From positions 21,855,300 to 21,919,299 of the forward strand of contig NC_067204.1 of NCBI RefSeq assembly GCF_026262505.1: DNA of 64,000 nucleotides, in the 5' to 3' direction. A program made the translations under genes and the position numbers. Shown one piece after another: positions 49,571-59,560 of this stretch. Under the pieces are notes generated by a model, which had not been told where the DNA came from, searched no databases, and saw only the letters and a program-made list of their open reading frames with translations. The first letter of the stretch is position 1, and every line of letters starts with the position of its first letter. Origin of the DNA: Trichomonas vaginalis G3. Lineage: Eukaryota > Parabasalia > Trichomonadida > Trichomonadidae.

Positions 49571-50544
49571 ATGACGAATCCAAACAAGGACCCCTATGTT
49601 TCTAAAGCGACAAAGAAAGCACTCATGATAAAAATCTTTAGTTCAACACCAAATGCTTGGTTTATGGATATCTTGGAAAACATTCCGAGAGTTAGAACAG
49701 ATGGACCTCCATACTGGCTAATATTTGTCGGTCAAAACACAAGATACTGTGAAGCCATACCATTACAGTCCAAAAATATTTTAGATGTGAAAACTGCTTT
49801 GACAATATTCGTTGACAAATACCATCCAACAAAACTGACATCTGACTGTGAAAGTTCTTTCAAATCAGATGATGTAAAAAACTATCTGCGTTCAAAAAAT
49901 GTAAACCAATATTTCATTGTCGACCAAAACCATTCTGCTCTTGGTGTCATTGACAGTTGTATAAAAATCTTAAGAGACTTAAACCAACCACAAGGTGGTG
50001 AGGTAGATGAAATGTCATATGACGACAAGTATAGACATTTCTCCATGGCAAAGATGAGACAAGTTTTAAATATTTACAATACCCGTAAACAAAAAGGTTT
50101 GGGAAACCACTCCCCGAAGAAATGAAAAACAACCCTGACTTAGAGAAAGACTATATATTTAATAGTTTAGTCAAAAGAGACAAACAAGAAAGAATGCCAG
50201 GCTTCAAACTTAAGAAAGGTGACAAAGTAAAAATAGAAATACCTAAACGCGACCCATATGAAAATACTATTGACTATGACAACAATGGGAACTCGACAGG
50301 TACTCGCATTCGTGTTCGTAAAAATAGAAGAAAGTATACAAGAGAATATTATGAAGTTTTAGGCAAACATGGCAAAATGTACAGACTGCAAGCAAAGATA
50401 AAACTACTATTGTCAGACCTCGTTTCAAACTTGTTAAGGTTCAAGGTGGTATACTTTCAAAGACAGTTCCTAACAAATATAAGACAACTCCTGACGAATA
50501 TGCTAAAGAAGTTGAAAATGACGACTAAGCAATTCCATGCGTAA
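49571..50544 (+). pseudogene. P2 retroviral-type integrase
   Basis: The DDE core is visible: AWFMDILENIPR (first Asp), KLTSDCESSFKSDD (second Asp), and the region SALGVIDSCIKILRDL where the catalytic Glu is expected. The C-terminal part is basic (TRIRVRKNRRKYTREYYEVL) and resembles the chromodomain-like tail of Polinton integrases. It lies at the opposite side of P2 from the ATPase. The part is slightly broken. Confidence 0.75.
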
Positions 50545-52258
50545 ACTGTCATGTAAGGTGGCATGTAGTCTTTACTCTGTCCCGTTGTTTGCGTATATCC
50601 TGCAACGCGATGTGTATGGTCTCCTTCTCCCTGAGTGTCATCCCAGTAACAATTTATAGCAAACTTAACGTCGTCTTTAACATCATATCCTTTACCTTTT
50701 GTCATTCCTGTCCAATCCCAATATCTATGCTTATGCCAACCTTCTCGAGATGTAGTTAAACTTACGTAGTGACTATGCGCAGGTAGGTTTTCACCTGAAA
50801 TCGTTTTACTTCCACCTGTTTCCTTTGAAGAGTTTGCACAATACAAAAACCTGTCGACTATTTGTTCCCATGCACCAACACCAAACATTGCTTGAGGACC
50901 TCTTGCTTCCATTGACGTGTAAATAGAACCTACTGGGTTCATGAAATCAAACATATGAGATATTATAGGATTGTCTCTTTTGAACTTAAAATATAGTGCA
51001 ACCATTTCAGGTTTCTTCTGGTTTGTGTCAGAATATTTTTTATAATATAATCTTATGTTTTCAGGGTAGGTAAAGTCTTGACTATAATATTTATTTCTGT
51101 CATCTGTATAATAGTATACTATTCTCGTTTTTTCTATTGCATTATATCTTTTATATCTATAAAAATCTAAATAGAATGTTTGCTTTTTTGGGTCTGCGTG
51201 TAGTGTTCTGACGTCAACACCATAGTCATAATAGTATGGTGCTGGAGCTGGGTCAGGCAATGTCATATCTGCCATTTCATAAACTCTTAAATATTTCTTT
51301 TGTTCGTCTCCATAGAAGTTTAAGTAGCAGTTGTTGTCTAATGGAACTTTAACTTGTGTACCATCGTTCTTTTTATAGCTTACATACATTTCATTGTTAT
51401 TTTTCGGAATGAGTTTACACCGTATACCATTTCTTAAAGACTGTACAAACTCCCATCTAAAATATTTGTTTTCTTCATAGATAGAAAAGTCACCAACAAT
51501 AGTTTCAATATTTTTTGTTGTTCCAACTAAACTTTGGTATATTTCATTGACATATGTTTTATCTGCTTTTGTCTCTAATGTTTCTTGTAAGTTTGTTATA
51601 TTTGCAATGGTATGTGTATGTCCAACGGCACTTTTACTGTTTAAGGTTTCTTGTAAGTTTGTTATATTTGCAATGGTATGTGTATGTCCAACGGCACTTT
51701 TACTGTTTAAGGTTTCTTGTAAGTTTGTTATATTTGCAATGGTATGTGTATGTCCAACGTCACTTTTCCTGTTTAAGGTTTCTTGTAAGTTTGTAATATT
51801 TGCAATGGTATGTGTATGAGTCTTTTTAGAATATTCGTTTTCAGCTCTTGTCACTTCACTTGACATTTTATTGTCAACATATGTTTTGTCCGCTAGTTCA
51901 GGATGAGTATGTTCTTTTGTTGCATATGTTGCATCTGCTCTGTCATGTTCTTCTTGAACTTTTTCAATGACATACTCTTTTCAGCTTTGTTGTCAACATC
52001 TGCTTTCAAAAGAAGTTCATCTATAGGTTTCTCGTTTAAAGTTCTTTTTGTTGGATTTATACAAACAGTATGGTTCTTACTGTCTTGAAACAGAAACTCG
52101 TCTGTCAATGGGTTTATCGTCAGTTTTAAGTTTCCTTCTTTCAATGACTCAGATATCTTAGAATAGTTTGAAAAGTTTGTTGTGTTCTTATTTAGAGCTT
52201 GCAAAATGAGTTGTCGGTTGTGTTGTATTTCTCTCATAGACGCTGTTTCTTTCGACAT
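50520..52258 (-). pseudogene. P2 tail-fibre-like protein with collar domain
   Basis: The N-terminal region (from 52,258, MSKETASMREIQHNRQLILQ) is helical. Four 22-residue repeats of HTHTIANITNLQETLNSKSA type (51,580-51,845) resemble phage tail-fibre shaft repeats. The C-terminal domain reads NPVGSIYTSMEARGPQAMFG, later ENLPAHSHYVSL and DHTHRVAGYTQTTG, the pattern of phage short-tail-fibre and collar domains. It suggests a receptor-binding spike. The part is slightly broken. Confidence 0.7.
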
Positions 52259-52276
52259 TTTTATTCTAGATAAAAT

Positions 52277-53134
52277 ATGCTTTCAATAGAAAAAGAAAAT
52301 TCTAGAGTTGCTACAACTAAACCATTAGATGAACTTTTTACCAATGTCGGTCAAAAGTTTGAGACAGAGACCGTAAAGCATGAAGGCTATCGTTTTGACT
52401 ACCCGTTAAGATGGCTAAGAGACCCATCCGTCACAAAAGCTATTGGCTTTCGTAGAATGAAGTTCATTTCAGAAGCCATACATGGTTTCCCATTTACGGT
52501 CGCTTTTGAAATTCGATACTATAACAAAGAGAAACGTACGTATGAGAAATTTGAACAGGGAAAACTTTTACAAGTGAATTTGCTTGTAAACTTAGAAACA
52601 ACTCTTCAAGCTTTTCAAGAAAAAATAAACGATATCTATCTCGAATATGCAAAACAGTACAACATTGACGAAGGAGAGTACCATCTCGATATTATATATG
52701 ACAGGAAAAATGCAACTGTTAAAATCAATAGAATAGAAGACCTTGGAGAAGACGTTTATATTTCTACAAAATATAACAACTTGGCATGGTATAGGTTTCT
52801 GAGGATGTTAAATCAGCCTGCAGAATATCCAGTACACCCGGACTTTTATGAAGTCGAAAACCCTAATGGAACATATGAAAATGTTTTCGACTCAGATGCT
52901 ATTATAGTTCATGCTTCATTTTCTGGCGCCCAAAACTCTTTTTTATGCTTGGCAAATGACTTTTACGAAAAACCTACAAAGCTATATGAACCACCGAGTG
53001 GAAGTATTTCAGACTTTCAAGTATGGTTTACAACAGATGGAAGAAAGAGAATAATTCCATTATACCATGTGTTTTACTTAGAACTTAGTTTCATATACAA
53101 CTACTATCGAACGGTAAAAAATATAATTTTTTAA
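52277..53134 (+). CDS. P2 probable capsid (penton-like) protein (285 aa)
   Basis: The gene is divergent from the fibre gene. It is a mostly beta protein with FRRMKFISEAIHGFPFTVAF near residue 60 and HASFSGAQNSFLCLANDF near 215. Its length and pattern resemble the P3 protein at 28,499-29,379. Polinton penton proteins are single jelly-rolls of this size, and its place beside the fibre gene fits, because fibres attach at pentons. It looks whole. The assignment is inference. Confidence 0.45.
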   Translation: MLSIEKENSRVATTKPLDELFTNVGQKFETETVKHEGYRFDYPLRWLRDPSVTKAIGFRRMKFISEAIHGFPFTVAFEIRYYNKEKRTYEKFEQGKLLQVNLLVNLETTLQAFQEKINDIYLEYAKQYNIDEGEYHLDIIYDRKNATVKINRIEDLGEDVYISTKYNNLAWYRFLRMLNQPAEYPVHPDFYEVENPNGTYENVFDSDAIIVHASFSGAQNSFLCLANDFYEKPTKLYEPPSGSISDFQVWFTTDGRKRIIPLYHVFYLELSFIYNYYRTVKNIIF

Positions 53135-53373
53135 TACGGTTGAGGTGTTGGATTTGGTTGCCAACTAGACTGTGGTGCAGGTTCAGGCTGTTGTATAACA
53201 GGAGCTTGTTCTTCTGGTTCAGGGTCTTTAGGTATAATACCAACGAACTGACCTACTCTTTTACCAATATTTTTGACACCGTTCCATACTCCTCTTCCGA
53301 CAGATTTTATTCCATTCCATATACCTCTTCCAACTCTTCTGAAGAAGTTTCCAATACTACTGAAGAAACCCAT
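53131..53373 (-). CDS. P2 amphipathic basic small protein (80 aa)
   Basis: MGFFSSIGNFFRRVGRGIWN is followed by two repeats of GRGIWNGIKSVG type and then a Pro/Gln-rich tail. The alternation of Arg/Lys with Trp, Phe and Ile suggests a membrane- or DNA-binding core peptide like adenovirus pX or pVI. It looks whole. Confidence 0.5.
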   Translation of the reverse strand: MGFFSSIGNFFRRVGRGIWNGIKSVGRGVWNGVKNIGKRVGQFVGIIPKDPEPEEQAPVIQQPEPAPQSSWQPNPTPQPY

Positions 53374-53389
53374 TTTACTATATGTAAAA

Positions 53390-53750
53390 ATCTAATGTCC
53401 ACCTAGTCTCTTACGTTTCCTTCTGAGTTCCATAGCATTTTTTAACTGGAGCTCATACATTCTATTTCTCCTCTGGTAGAAAACATACTCTGGGTCAACT
53501 CCTGTGTTCGCGTCATCTGCATAGAGTTTTTATATCCCACTTCAGGGTTTGTATAAAACTCTTTCCATCTCATATTTGCATACCATGGTGGCAAACCTAA
53601 CGCAGCGTCATTTGACATGGCAGTTTGCATGTACATCTGTTGGCACTTGACCATAGTTTGCCATTGCAGTTTGTATTCTAACTTCATTTGGAATATTCTC
53701 TGGGTTTGGTTGTCAGGTTGCTGTGCATTCGCTAAGTTCTGTGCGTCCAT
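53390..53750 (-). pseudogene. P2 Gln/Met-rich small protein
   Basis: It begins MDAQNLANAQQPDNQTQRIF, contains AALGLPPWYANMRWKEFYTN and ends with a basic RRKRKR stretch. It may be a virion core component. The part is slightly broken. Confidence 0.4.
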
Positions 53751-53773
53751 TTAATATTAGATAAAAATATCTC

Positions 53774-53905
53774 TTACGAGTACATATACTGGACATTTGC
53801 AGGCATTGGTTCATCTTCATATTCTCTATATCTTTCTGCCACGTCAAATAAGTAAATGACACAATGAAAAAAACCTAAAACAAGTAGTCCTATTTCAAAC
53901 CACAT
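53774..53905 (-). CDS. P2 single-pass membrane peptide (43 aa)
   Basis: MWFEIGLLVLGFFHCVIYLF forms one hydrophobic segment, followed by an acidic tail ending VQYMYS. The composition is that of a small membrane protein. It looks whole. Confidence 0.4.
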   Translation of the reverse strand: MWFEIGLLVLGFFHCVIYLFDVAERYREYEDEPMPANVQYMYS

Positions 53906-53929
53906 TTACTTACCAATAAAATTTCTTTG

Positions 53930-54708
53930 TTATTGACACTTTCTCCGGTTTATAGGACCTCTCTCATATTCTATCTTATCGTATCTAAACTCATAGTCAT
54001 GTATGTCTCTAACCATCTCATGACACTTTCCAACCACTTTTATCGGATGAAAGTAAAAGCATGGATGGTTATGTACAACGTCTAAAGTTTCTAAAGAGTC
54101 TCTCAAAGTCCAGTCTACTTGGTATTGAAAATCATATGTGTTATAGAACGGCGGGTCTACTATAAAGAAGAACATTTTTCCTTGTCTTTATATTTTTCAT
54201 ACAACTCTGTCCAACGACATCTCACAAACTCTATACCCAGTAGTTATTTTTCTATGTTCTCTTTGAAAACCTTTGTATAGTTAAGATATAAAACTTTGAC
54301 ATAAGTGTTTCAATGTTCATGAACTCTTATAGAACCACTATACAATAGTCTAGAAGATATACTATCCCAGTCAATATACTCTGCTTTTTTCAAAACCTCT
54401 CTGACAGTATTTTTCTTATCTAATGGTATACGTTCCATCTTACCTATAGGTATCTTTTCTTTTAACTCTTTCAATATTTTGTTTGTGTCTGGTATATGTT
54501 TGAGACGGTTCATATAGTTGTCGAAGTCATTGCATATAATCTTTGAGTCAGGAAATACAGTATGGCACAAATGAGATATATAGAAACTTCCACCGAACAA
54601 ATCTACAAATGTTAGACCAATCGGTAGTTTCTTAAGTTCTCTCAATAGAATATCTTTACATCTACTCTTATTTCCAAAGAAGGGTAACGGTGGTTTTGTA
54701 AAATTCAT
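53930..54708 (-). pseudogene. P2 DNA adenine methyltransferase (D12/Dam class)
   Basis: MNFTKPPLPFFGNKSRCKDI and FVDLFGGSFYISH provide the D12-class N-terminal PFxGxK-like motif and AdoMet-binding motif I. VDPPFYNTY nearer the end is catalytic motif IV (DPPY type). The enzyme would methylate N6 of adenine in element DNA, possibly marking or protecting it. The upstream spacer (54,741-54,770) has two AAAAGTGACA copies on the opposite strand. The part is slightly broken. Confidence 0.7.
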
Positions 54709-54897
54709 TTTATATATATATAATAAAAATGTTTTTACCTGAAAAGTGACAGAAAAGTGACAAAACATGAAAACATATATATTTTGTGAAAAGCTCCTGG
54801 AAGACCCGTATATAAGAACTTCATTTATACTAAACATCTTCAGGGGCTAGAGGGGCGCAGCCCTGGAAGCCCCACTACCTTTTTTTTTTTTTTTTTT

Positions 54898-54903
54898 TCT
54901 AAC
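54898..54903 (+). repeat. Target duplication of Polinton P2, right (TCTAAC)
   Basis: Identical to 34,048-34,053 and directly next to the P2 end. Its last C is also the first base of the right 466-bp repeat. Confidence 0.8.
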
Positions 54904-55368
54904 TCTCGCTGCATTCGCCGAAAGAACAAGAAGACATTCGCAATCACATCTCAACTTGAATAAAACTCTAATATTTCTTTATAATAGTACTCTACTCATT
55001 CATAAACTCACCAATAATATATCGTGACACAATTTTTATATTCATATTTCGATATTTGAATTAGTTATATAAGATGTCATACTATAAGTTGTGAGATATT
55101 CATATATTATATATATAATATTGTTATATAAAGGCTATATAATATGCGCATAAGAATATTTGATCTAAATATTGACTTTTGATAAATTTATAATGTGAAT
55201 AACTTGGGTCCAAAAATATTTTCCATTCATTGCTACACTTTTAGATGCGCACATATATAGCGCATCTGCCCCTAAAAGATCAGGTCTGAATATCAACCTT
55301 TGCCACTGCATACTGTTCAAAAGGACGATCGTGGTATGGGAAAAATTCACCTCACATGGTATCGTCTC
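54903..55368 (-). repeat. 466-bp inverted repeat, right copy (element E terminus)
   Basis: Near-identical and inverted with respect to 15,413-15,878. The outer end (…CACATGGTATCGTCTC) abuts the capsid-like gene of Polinton X. The inner end abuts the P2 insertion rather than a hairpin array. Confidence 0.7.
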
Positions 55369-55399
55369 CAGCAAAACGAATGCGTTAGGGAAGGTTTTG

Positions 55400-56602
55400 C
55401 ATATTCGACAATCAAGCCAAAACAGGAGAAAAAGACTAAAAAATTACTCATTCACTTTACTAAGCTCCTCATCTGTTTGCGGAACTTATATAAACATTGC
55501 TGATTTCAAAGATGGATTACCTCATCCCGTCGAATTTGAAGCTAACTTACCGTTTGACGATATTTTAGCACTTCAGGCTTTCGACCTTTATCCTAATCGT
55601 GAATGCGGAGAGTTAGAATGTAAATTTTACGTAAAGTCCAAAGGGCTTGTTTGGTGCATGGTTGACCCAATGAATGTTAAGATGTATAAAGAATATGTTG
55701 AAGGTCAGAGCATTAATTTCACAACCGATAAGAATTTATCATCAATGTTCAGACATGCATTCACACAAATTAACAATGAAGCAGAAATTATAAATAAATT
55801 TAACATAACGACTTCAACTGTAGGAGGTCAGAAGGTTAAATCACTCGATGTAGATAAAGGAATGTGCAACCTTCAGTGTGTGGGAATGACAGTCTTAATG
55901 TTGAAATCAAATATGTACGGTTTTGGTGTAAATCAAACGACTCAGGAAAAGATTCATGAAATATTCAGTACTCCTCAAATTATTCCTTCTCAACAGCTTG
56001 ATTATAACGCTTTCCCGATTGCTGCCTCAGCTGCTGGTATTCAATCAACAATCAACATGCCAGTAACTAACACAACATGCATAAGTATAATGTTCCCCAA
56101 ACATGATAACGATTATACAGTATTTGAGAACCCAATTTATACAAACCTTCAGCTTACCGTTAATGGAAAGAACATGCCAGACGAGCCGGTTGATTCAACA
56201 GGTGCTCGTTTCTTACAACAAAATTTGGTAGCTTCTGACTTATCAGGAGGTTTGGAATGCACTAAAGAATTTGAAGATTCTATTGTAATGGCAAGAAATA
56301 CCCCATCGGGTCAGAAATATCAAAACTGCTTAAGTGATGGTACATCGTTTATGTGGAACGTTCAGTGTGAAAGAAATAACGCCGGATATACTTTCGACGG
56401 CATTGATTCAGACGGTCAGAATATACCAATACAAATTAAAGGAAACCCATTATATACGGGAGAGAATGATACATATTATAACTTCAATAACGGTGTATCA
56501 AGACCTCCAGCACCTCAGATATGGTTATGTAGAGATACATATTTCCTAGTTTCCTCACAAGGCGTAAAGTATATCGGTAATGACACACCACCAGGTAAAT
56601 AA
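55400..56602 (+). CDS. Polinton X capsid-like protein (~400 aa)
   Basis: A long beta-rich protein with LPHPVEFEANLPFDDILALQ near its beginning, SIMFPKHDNDYTVFENPIY in the middle and LSGGLECTKEFEDSIVMARN later. Size and pattern suit a double jelly-roll major capsid protein, and it lies directly before the polymerase gene in the same direction. The 5' edge touches the inserted E terminus. Capsid assignment is by pattern only; a profile comparison would decide it. Confidence 0.5.
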   Translation, partial: HIRQSSQNRRKRLKNYSFTLLSSSSVCGTYINIADFKDGLPHPVEFEANLPFDDILALQAFDLYPNRECGELECKFYVKSKGLVWCMVDPMNVKMYKEYVEGQSINFTTDKNLSSMFRHAFTQINNEAEIINKFNITTSTVGGQKVKSLDVDKGMCNLQCVGMTVLMLKSNMYGFGVNQTTQEKIHEIFSTPQIIPSQQLDYNAFPIAASAAGIQSTINMPVTNTTCISIMFPKHDNDYTVFENPIYTNLQLTVNGKNMPDEPVDSTGARFLQQNLVASDLSGGLECTKEFEDSIVMARNTPSGQKYQNCLSDGTSFMWNVQCERNNAGYTFDGIDSDGQNIPIQIKGNPLYTGENDTYYNFNNGVSRPPAPQIWLCRDTYFLVSSQGVKYIGNDTPPGK

Positions 56603-56642
56603 GAAACTAAATATTAAGAACTGAAATTTTATTTTTACATAA

Positions 56643-56867
56643 ATGTTCAAAGTTGATTTATCGAAGTTTGACAGAAATGATGTGAAAATTGGTGACTATC
56701 AGTTTATAACGGATGATAAGGGAGCGTTAAAGGTGGTCAAAAATGAAAAAATTATTGCTGAGTATAATGGTACCGAATGGTTATTTAATGGTAAAAGTAT
56801 TTCTGCTATGTGGGAAGCTTTAGAAAATCATTATCAAGCAATCAACAGTTTGGTTAAAAATAATTAA
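56643..56867 (+). CDS. Polinton X small protein (74 aa), unknown
   Basis: MFKVDLSKFDRNDVKIGDYQ begins a compact alpha/beta protein ending AINSLVKNN. A hairpin GCCGCTTTGCGGC follows its stop and may end the transcript. It looks whole. No family is recognised. Confidence 0.5.
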   Translation: MFKVDLSKFDRNDVKIGDYQFITDDKGALKVVKNEKIIAEYNGTEWLFNGKSISAMWEALENHYQAINSLVKNN

Positions 56868-56943
56868 GTTTAAGCCGCTTTGCGGCGGAGAAACTTTAGT
56901 TTCTTTTTTTAAAAAATTTATTTTTTATTTTCTATAAAAAGAC

Positions 56944-58307
56944 ATGAACACCATTAACGAAAATCTTTTGAGTTCGGAAATTTCACACGAGGAAAAATGC
57001 ACTTCATGCATTTCGTCGCAAAGCGACTTAGACTTAATGTTAGAGGAAGAATTAAAGCAATACGATATTTGTCAAATACAGGACCAGCGAAAGAATTCGA
57101 AGAGAAAAAACGTTTTGGGATGCGGTGATAAAAATATAACGTTAAACATTATTGATGGTCATTATTTCATTGAAGAAAGAACAAATATTACTAAATCATT
57201 TTGTATCCATAAATACTTATACGGAGAGGATATACCATTATCATACCAAAATAGGACTTATTCAAAAAGTAAGGGTTGGGCAACAGACAAAAGAGAAGAC
57301 AGATTTTTAATGTCCGGAGCTTTAATAAGATTGTTAATATGCATCGATAAGGTGAATGTTAAATTAAATAAACCCTGCGTATGTTTTAAACCAATGACAT
57401 GGAATGATTTTAGCACAGTTCAAACATGTTTTCATAAAGATATAAAGGATGTAGAGGATGTAGACCTTCACTACAATCCTGAATTTTGCACACGATTGAT
57501 GAGGAAATCATTTAAAACTGAAAAAGACGAACAAACTACATACTGGTACGCTGATTTTGAATCTGATGTTTCAGGTGAGATTCATAAACCCTTTATGGTA
57601 TGCCTTCAGAACTCATCAGGAACTAAAACAAAAACTTTTAAAGGTGAAGATTGCGCGTATGAATTCCTTAAATTCCTTCCCGATAAAGCAATAGTTTATT
57701 TTCACAATCTTGCATATGATTTACGTATGTTTTGTCATAAAGGAGAAATGCAACACATGCTTCAGAAAGGAACTAAAATAATGAATTCAACGTTAACATT
57801 TGAAAATAAAGTTTTACAGTTTAGGGATACATTACCGATTTTAAATTGTAAGTTATCCCAAATTCCTTCAATGTTTAATTTAAATAGTGGAAGAAAGGAA
57901 GTATTCCCGTATAAGTATTACACACTTGAAAGATTAAAAGAGAATAAAGGAGTGATTAAAGAATGTGGAAAGGATGAAGATAAAATATGGAATGATGAGG
58001 ATATGAAGTTATTTATTTCAAACATTGACGCTATCCCTAACTGCAGAATCGATGAAGAACATTTCGATATGTACGTTTACGCTGAATTTTACTGTCAGCA
58101 GGATGTAAAAATATTAAGGTTAGGATTTAATAAATTCTGTCATGATTTCACAAAAGAATTTAGACTTTCACCTTTAGACCACGTTAGCATTTCATCACTT
58201 GCTAACGAAGTGTTTCGACAGCGTGTATATCTTCCGAACGGTAACCTTTACGAATATTCTGGAGTAGTTCAAAAATTTATACAAAAAGCTGTATATTTTT
58301 ATAAATA
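56944..58307 (+). pseudogene. Polinton X protein-primed DNA polymerase B, exonuclease half
   Basis: The 3'-5' exonuclease motifs stand in order: YWYADFESD (Exo I), VYFHNLAYDLRMF (Exo II) and YCQQDVKILRLGF (Exo III). SSLANEVFRQRVY then leads toward the polymerase palm, but the gene is replaced by the hairpin array from about 58,308. This identifies X as a Polinton-type element. The part kept reads open. Confidence 0.8.
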
Positions 58308-58620
58308 CTCGGCCCTGAGGATTGTATTTGCAGGCTCTGGCCTTTGCTTGGGCCAGAGCTTCGTATGGGAACTCTCTCGGGGCTGGTTTCCTCTCCGGCC
58401 GCCCCGAATCAGGGCGGTCTTTGAAGAAACCGGCCCCGAGGATGGTTTGCGAAGCTCTGGCCTTAGCAATGGCCAGAGCTTGTGATTTTAATGAAGAGCC
58501 AAGTTCCTCTCGGATCGGGCCTAATGAGGACGACCGTCGAGGAACTTGGCTCTGAGCTGATGAATTGTAAACTCTGGCCTCGATGAAAGCCTATGCTCAG
58601 TAAGCTCATCCCATCAAAGC
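58308..58620. repeat. GC-rich hairpin array 2
   Basis: The same two alternating stems as in array 1, in the same orientation. It aligns with 17,170-17,530, including GCTCTGGCCTTTGCTTGGGCC, GGCCGCCCCGAATCAGGGCG and GCCAAGTTCCTCTCGG stems. It is shorter, lacking the tandem 120-bp units and part of the last stem. It directly truncates the Polinton X polymerase. Confidence 0.85.
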
Positions 58621-58917
58621 ATTCGTTTAAAAATTGAATTAAAAATTATCGTATGCATTGAAAAATTAAAAAAATAAAAATGAACAATATTATTATATAA
58701 TGAGAATAGAATAAATTATCATACAATTGAATAAAATTATCCAAAAAAAATTGAAAATTTTAAAAATTAAATAAAAAATAATAAATTTCATAAGAAAATT
58801 AAGGAATAGAGAAATATTAGATAGAAAGAGTATGTTTATTTATGATTATAAGATTGAAATAATGAGATTTTGAGAGTTTTAAGAAGAATGTGATCTTTAT
58901 ATTTTTTTGGAGGAAGG
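58621..58917. other. AT-rich spacer matching 17,531-17,760
   Basis: ATTATCGTATGCATTGAAAA and following bases match the stretch after array 1. No gene. It is evidently part of the array-bearing element. Confidence 0.6.
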
Positions 58918-59560
58918 TTTTACAAGAAAGGAGTTAACAAATTCAGGGTAAAGGAACAATACCCTGCATTTGTAAACTCCTTTCTCGAATTGAAATTCAA
59001 TGAATCACATTCAAGTGAAAAAGTGCAAGCAATTCCTGATTTGCTCATATAGGTGCAGGGTCCTAGTGATAGACCCTGCAAATATATGAGCAAATCAGGA
59101 ATTGTGTCTGACACATTTACATCGCGAGCAAAAAGTGCAAGCAATTCCTGATTTGCTCATATAGGTGCAGGGTCCTAGTGATAGACCCTGCAAATATATG
59201 AGCAAATCAGGAATTATGTCCGACACATTCGCATCGAAGAACAAAAGTGCGCGCTTTTCCCATTCTGCACATATTGGTGCAGGGTGCCGGTGATAGACCC
59301 TGCATATATATGTGCAGAATGGGAAAAGTGTTTGACACATTCGCATCGAAAGGTAAAAGTGCAAGCTTTTCCAATTCTGCACATATTGGTGCAGGGTGCC
59401 AGTGATAGACCCTGCACCTATGTGTACAGAATGGAAAAACTATCTACTTTGAATATTCTGCATCGGAATCTCTTGGTCAATATACAATTAAATACAATGA
59501 TCACATCGATATTTGGAGATACAAGATAAGTATCTCCAAATGCCGATGTGATCATATATG
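58918..59560. repeat. Hairpin array 3 with ~110-bp tandem units
   Basis: A first hairpin (AAAGGAGTTTACAAATGCAG type, 58,930-58,995) precedes four units of about 110-115 bp beginning near 59,022, 59,131, 59,246 and 59,357. Each unit has a stem on CAGGGT...ACCCTG with outer arms such as AATTCCTGATTTGCTCATAT, and a spacer TGACACATTYRCATCG. In units 3 and 4 the outer arms are changed to TTTTCCCATTCTGCACATAT on both sides together. A last hairpin with ATCACATCG arms closes the array at about 59,498-59,554. Confidence 0.85.

Larger units (their letters stand above)
34054..54897. mobile_element. Polinton P2 (near full length, broken fossil)
   Basis: The inverted termini (34,054-34,133 and 54,825-54,897) begin with an A run followed by GGTARTGGGGCTTCCAGGGC, and are flanked by TCTAAC on both sides. 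Inside are a packaging ATPase, a protein-primed DNA polymerase B, a retroviral-type integrase, probable capsid proteins, a tail-fibre-like protein, a DNA adenine methyltransferase, an HNH motif and many small genes. Length without insertions (LTE3, the 313-residue cassette) is about 17-18 kb, typical of the family. It contains a 100-N gap and is broken in roughly ten or more places, while several small genes look whole. Confidence 0.88.
55369..58307. mobile_element. Polinton X, right fragment (partial fossil)
   Basis: Three + strand genes follow one another: a capsid-like protein, a 74-residue protein and the exonuclease half of a protein-primed DNA polymerase B. Short GC stems (GCCGCTTTGCGGC at 56,877) match the style of the left X fragment. 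The left edge is the E terminus and the right edge is GC-rich array 2, which cuts the polymerase. The kept parts show few or no breaks, so the disruption appears relatively recent. A sequence family different from P2 and P3. Confidence 0.65.

Noticed and set aside
51547-51819. Repeat-bearing hydrophobic frames on the + strand opposite the fibre gene
   Set aside because: They are antisense shadows of the four 66-bp repeats of the fibre gene.
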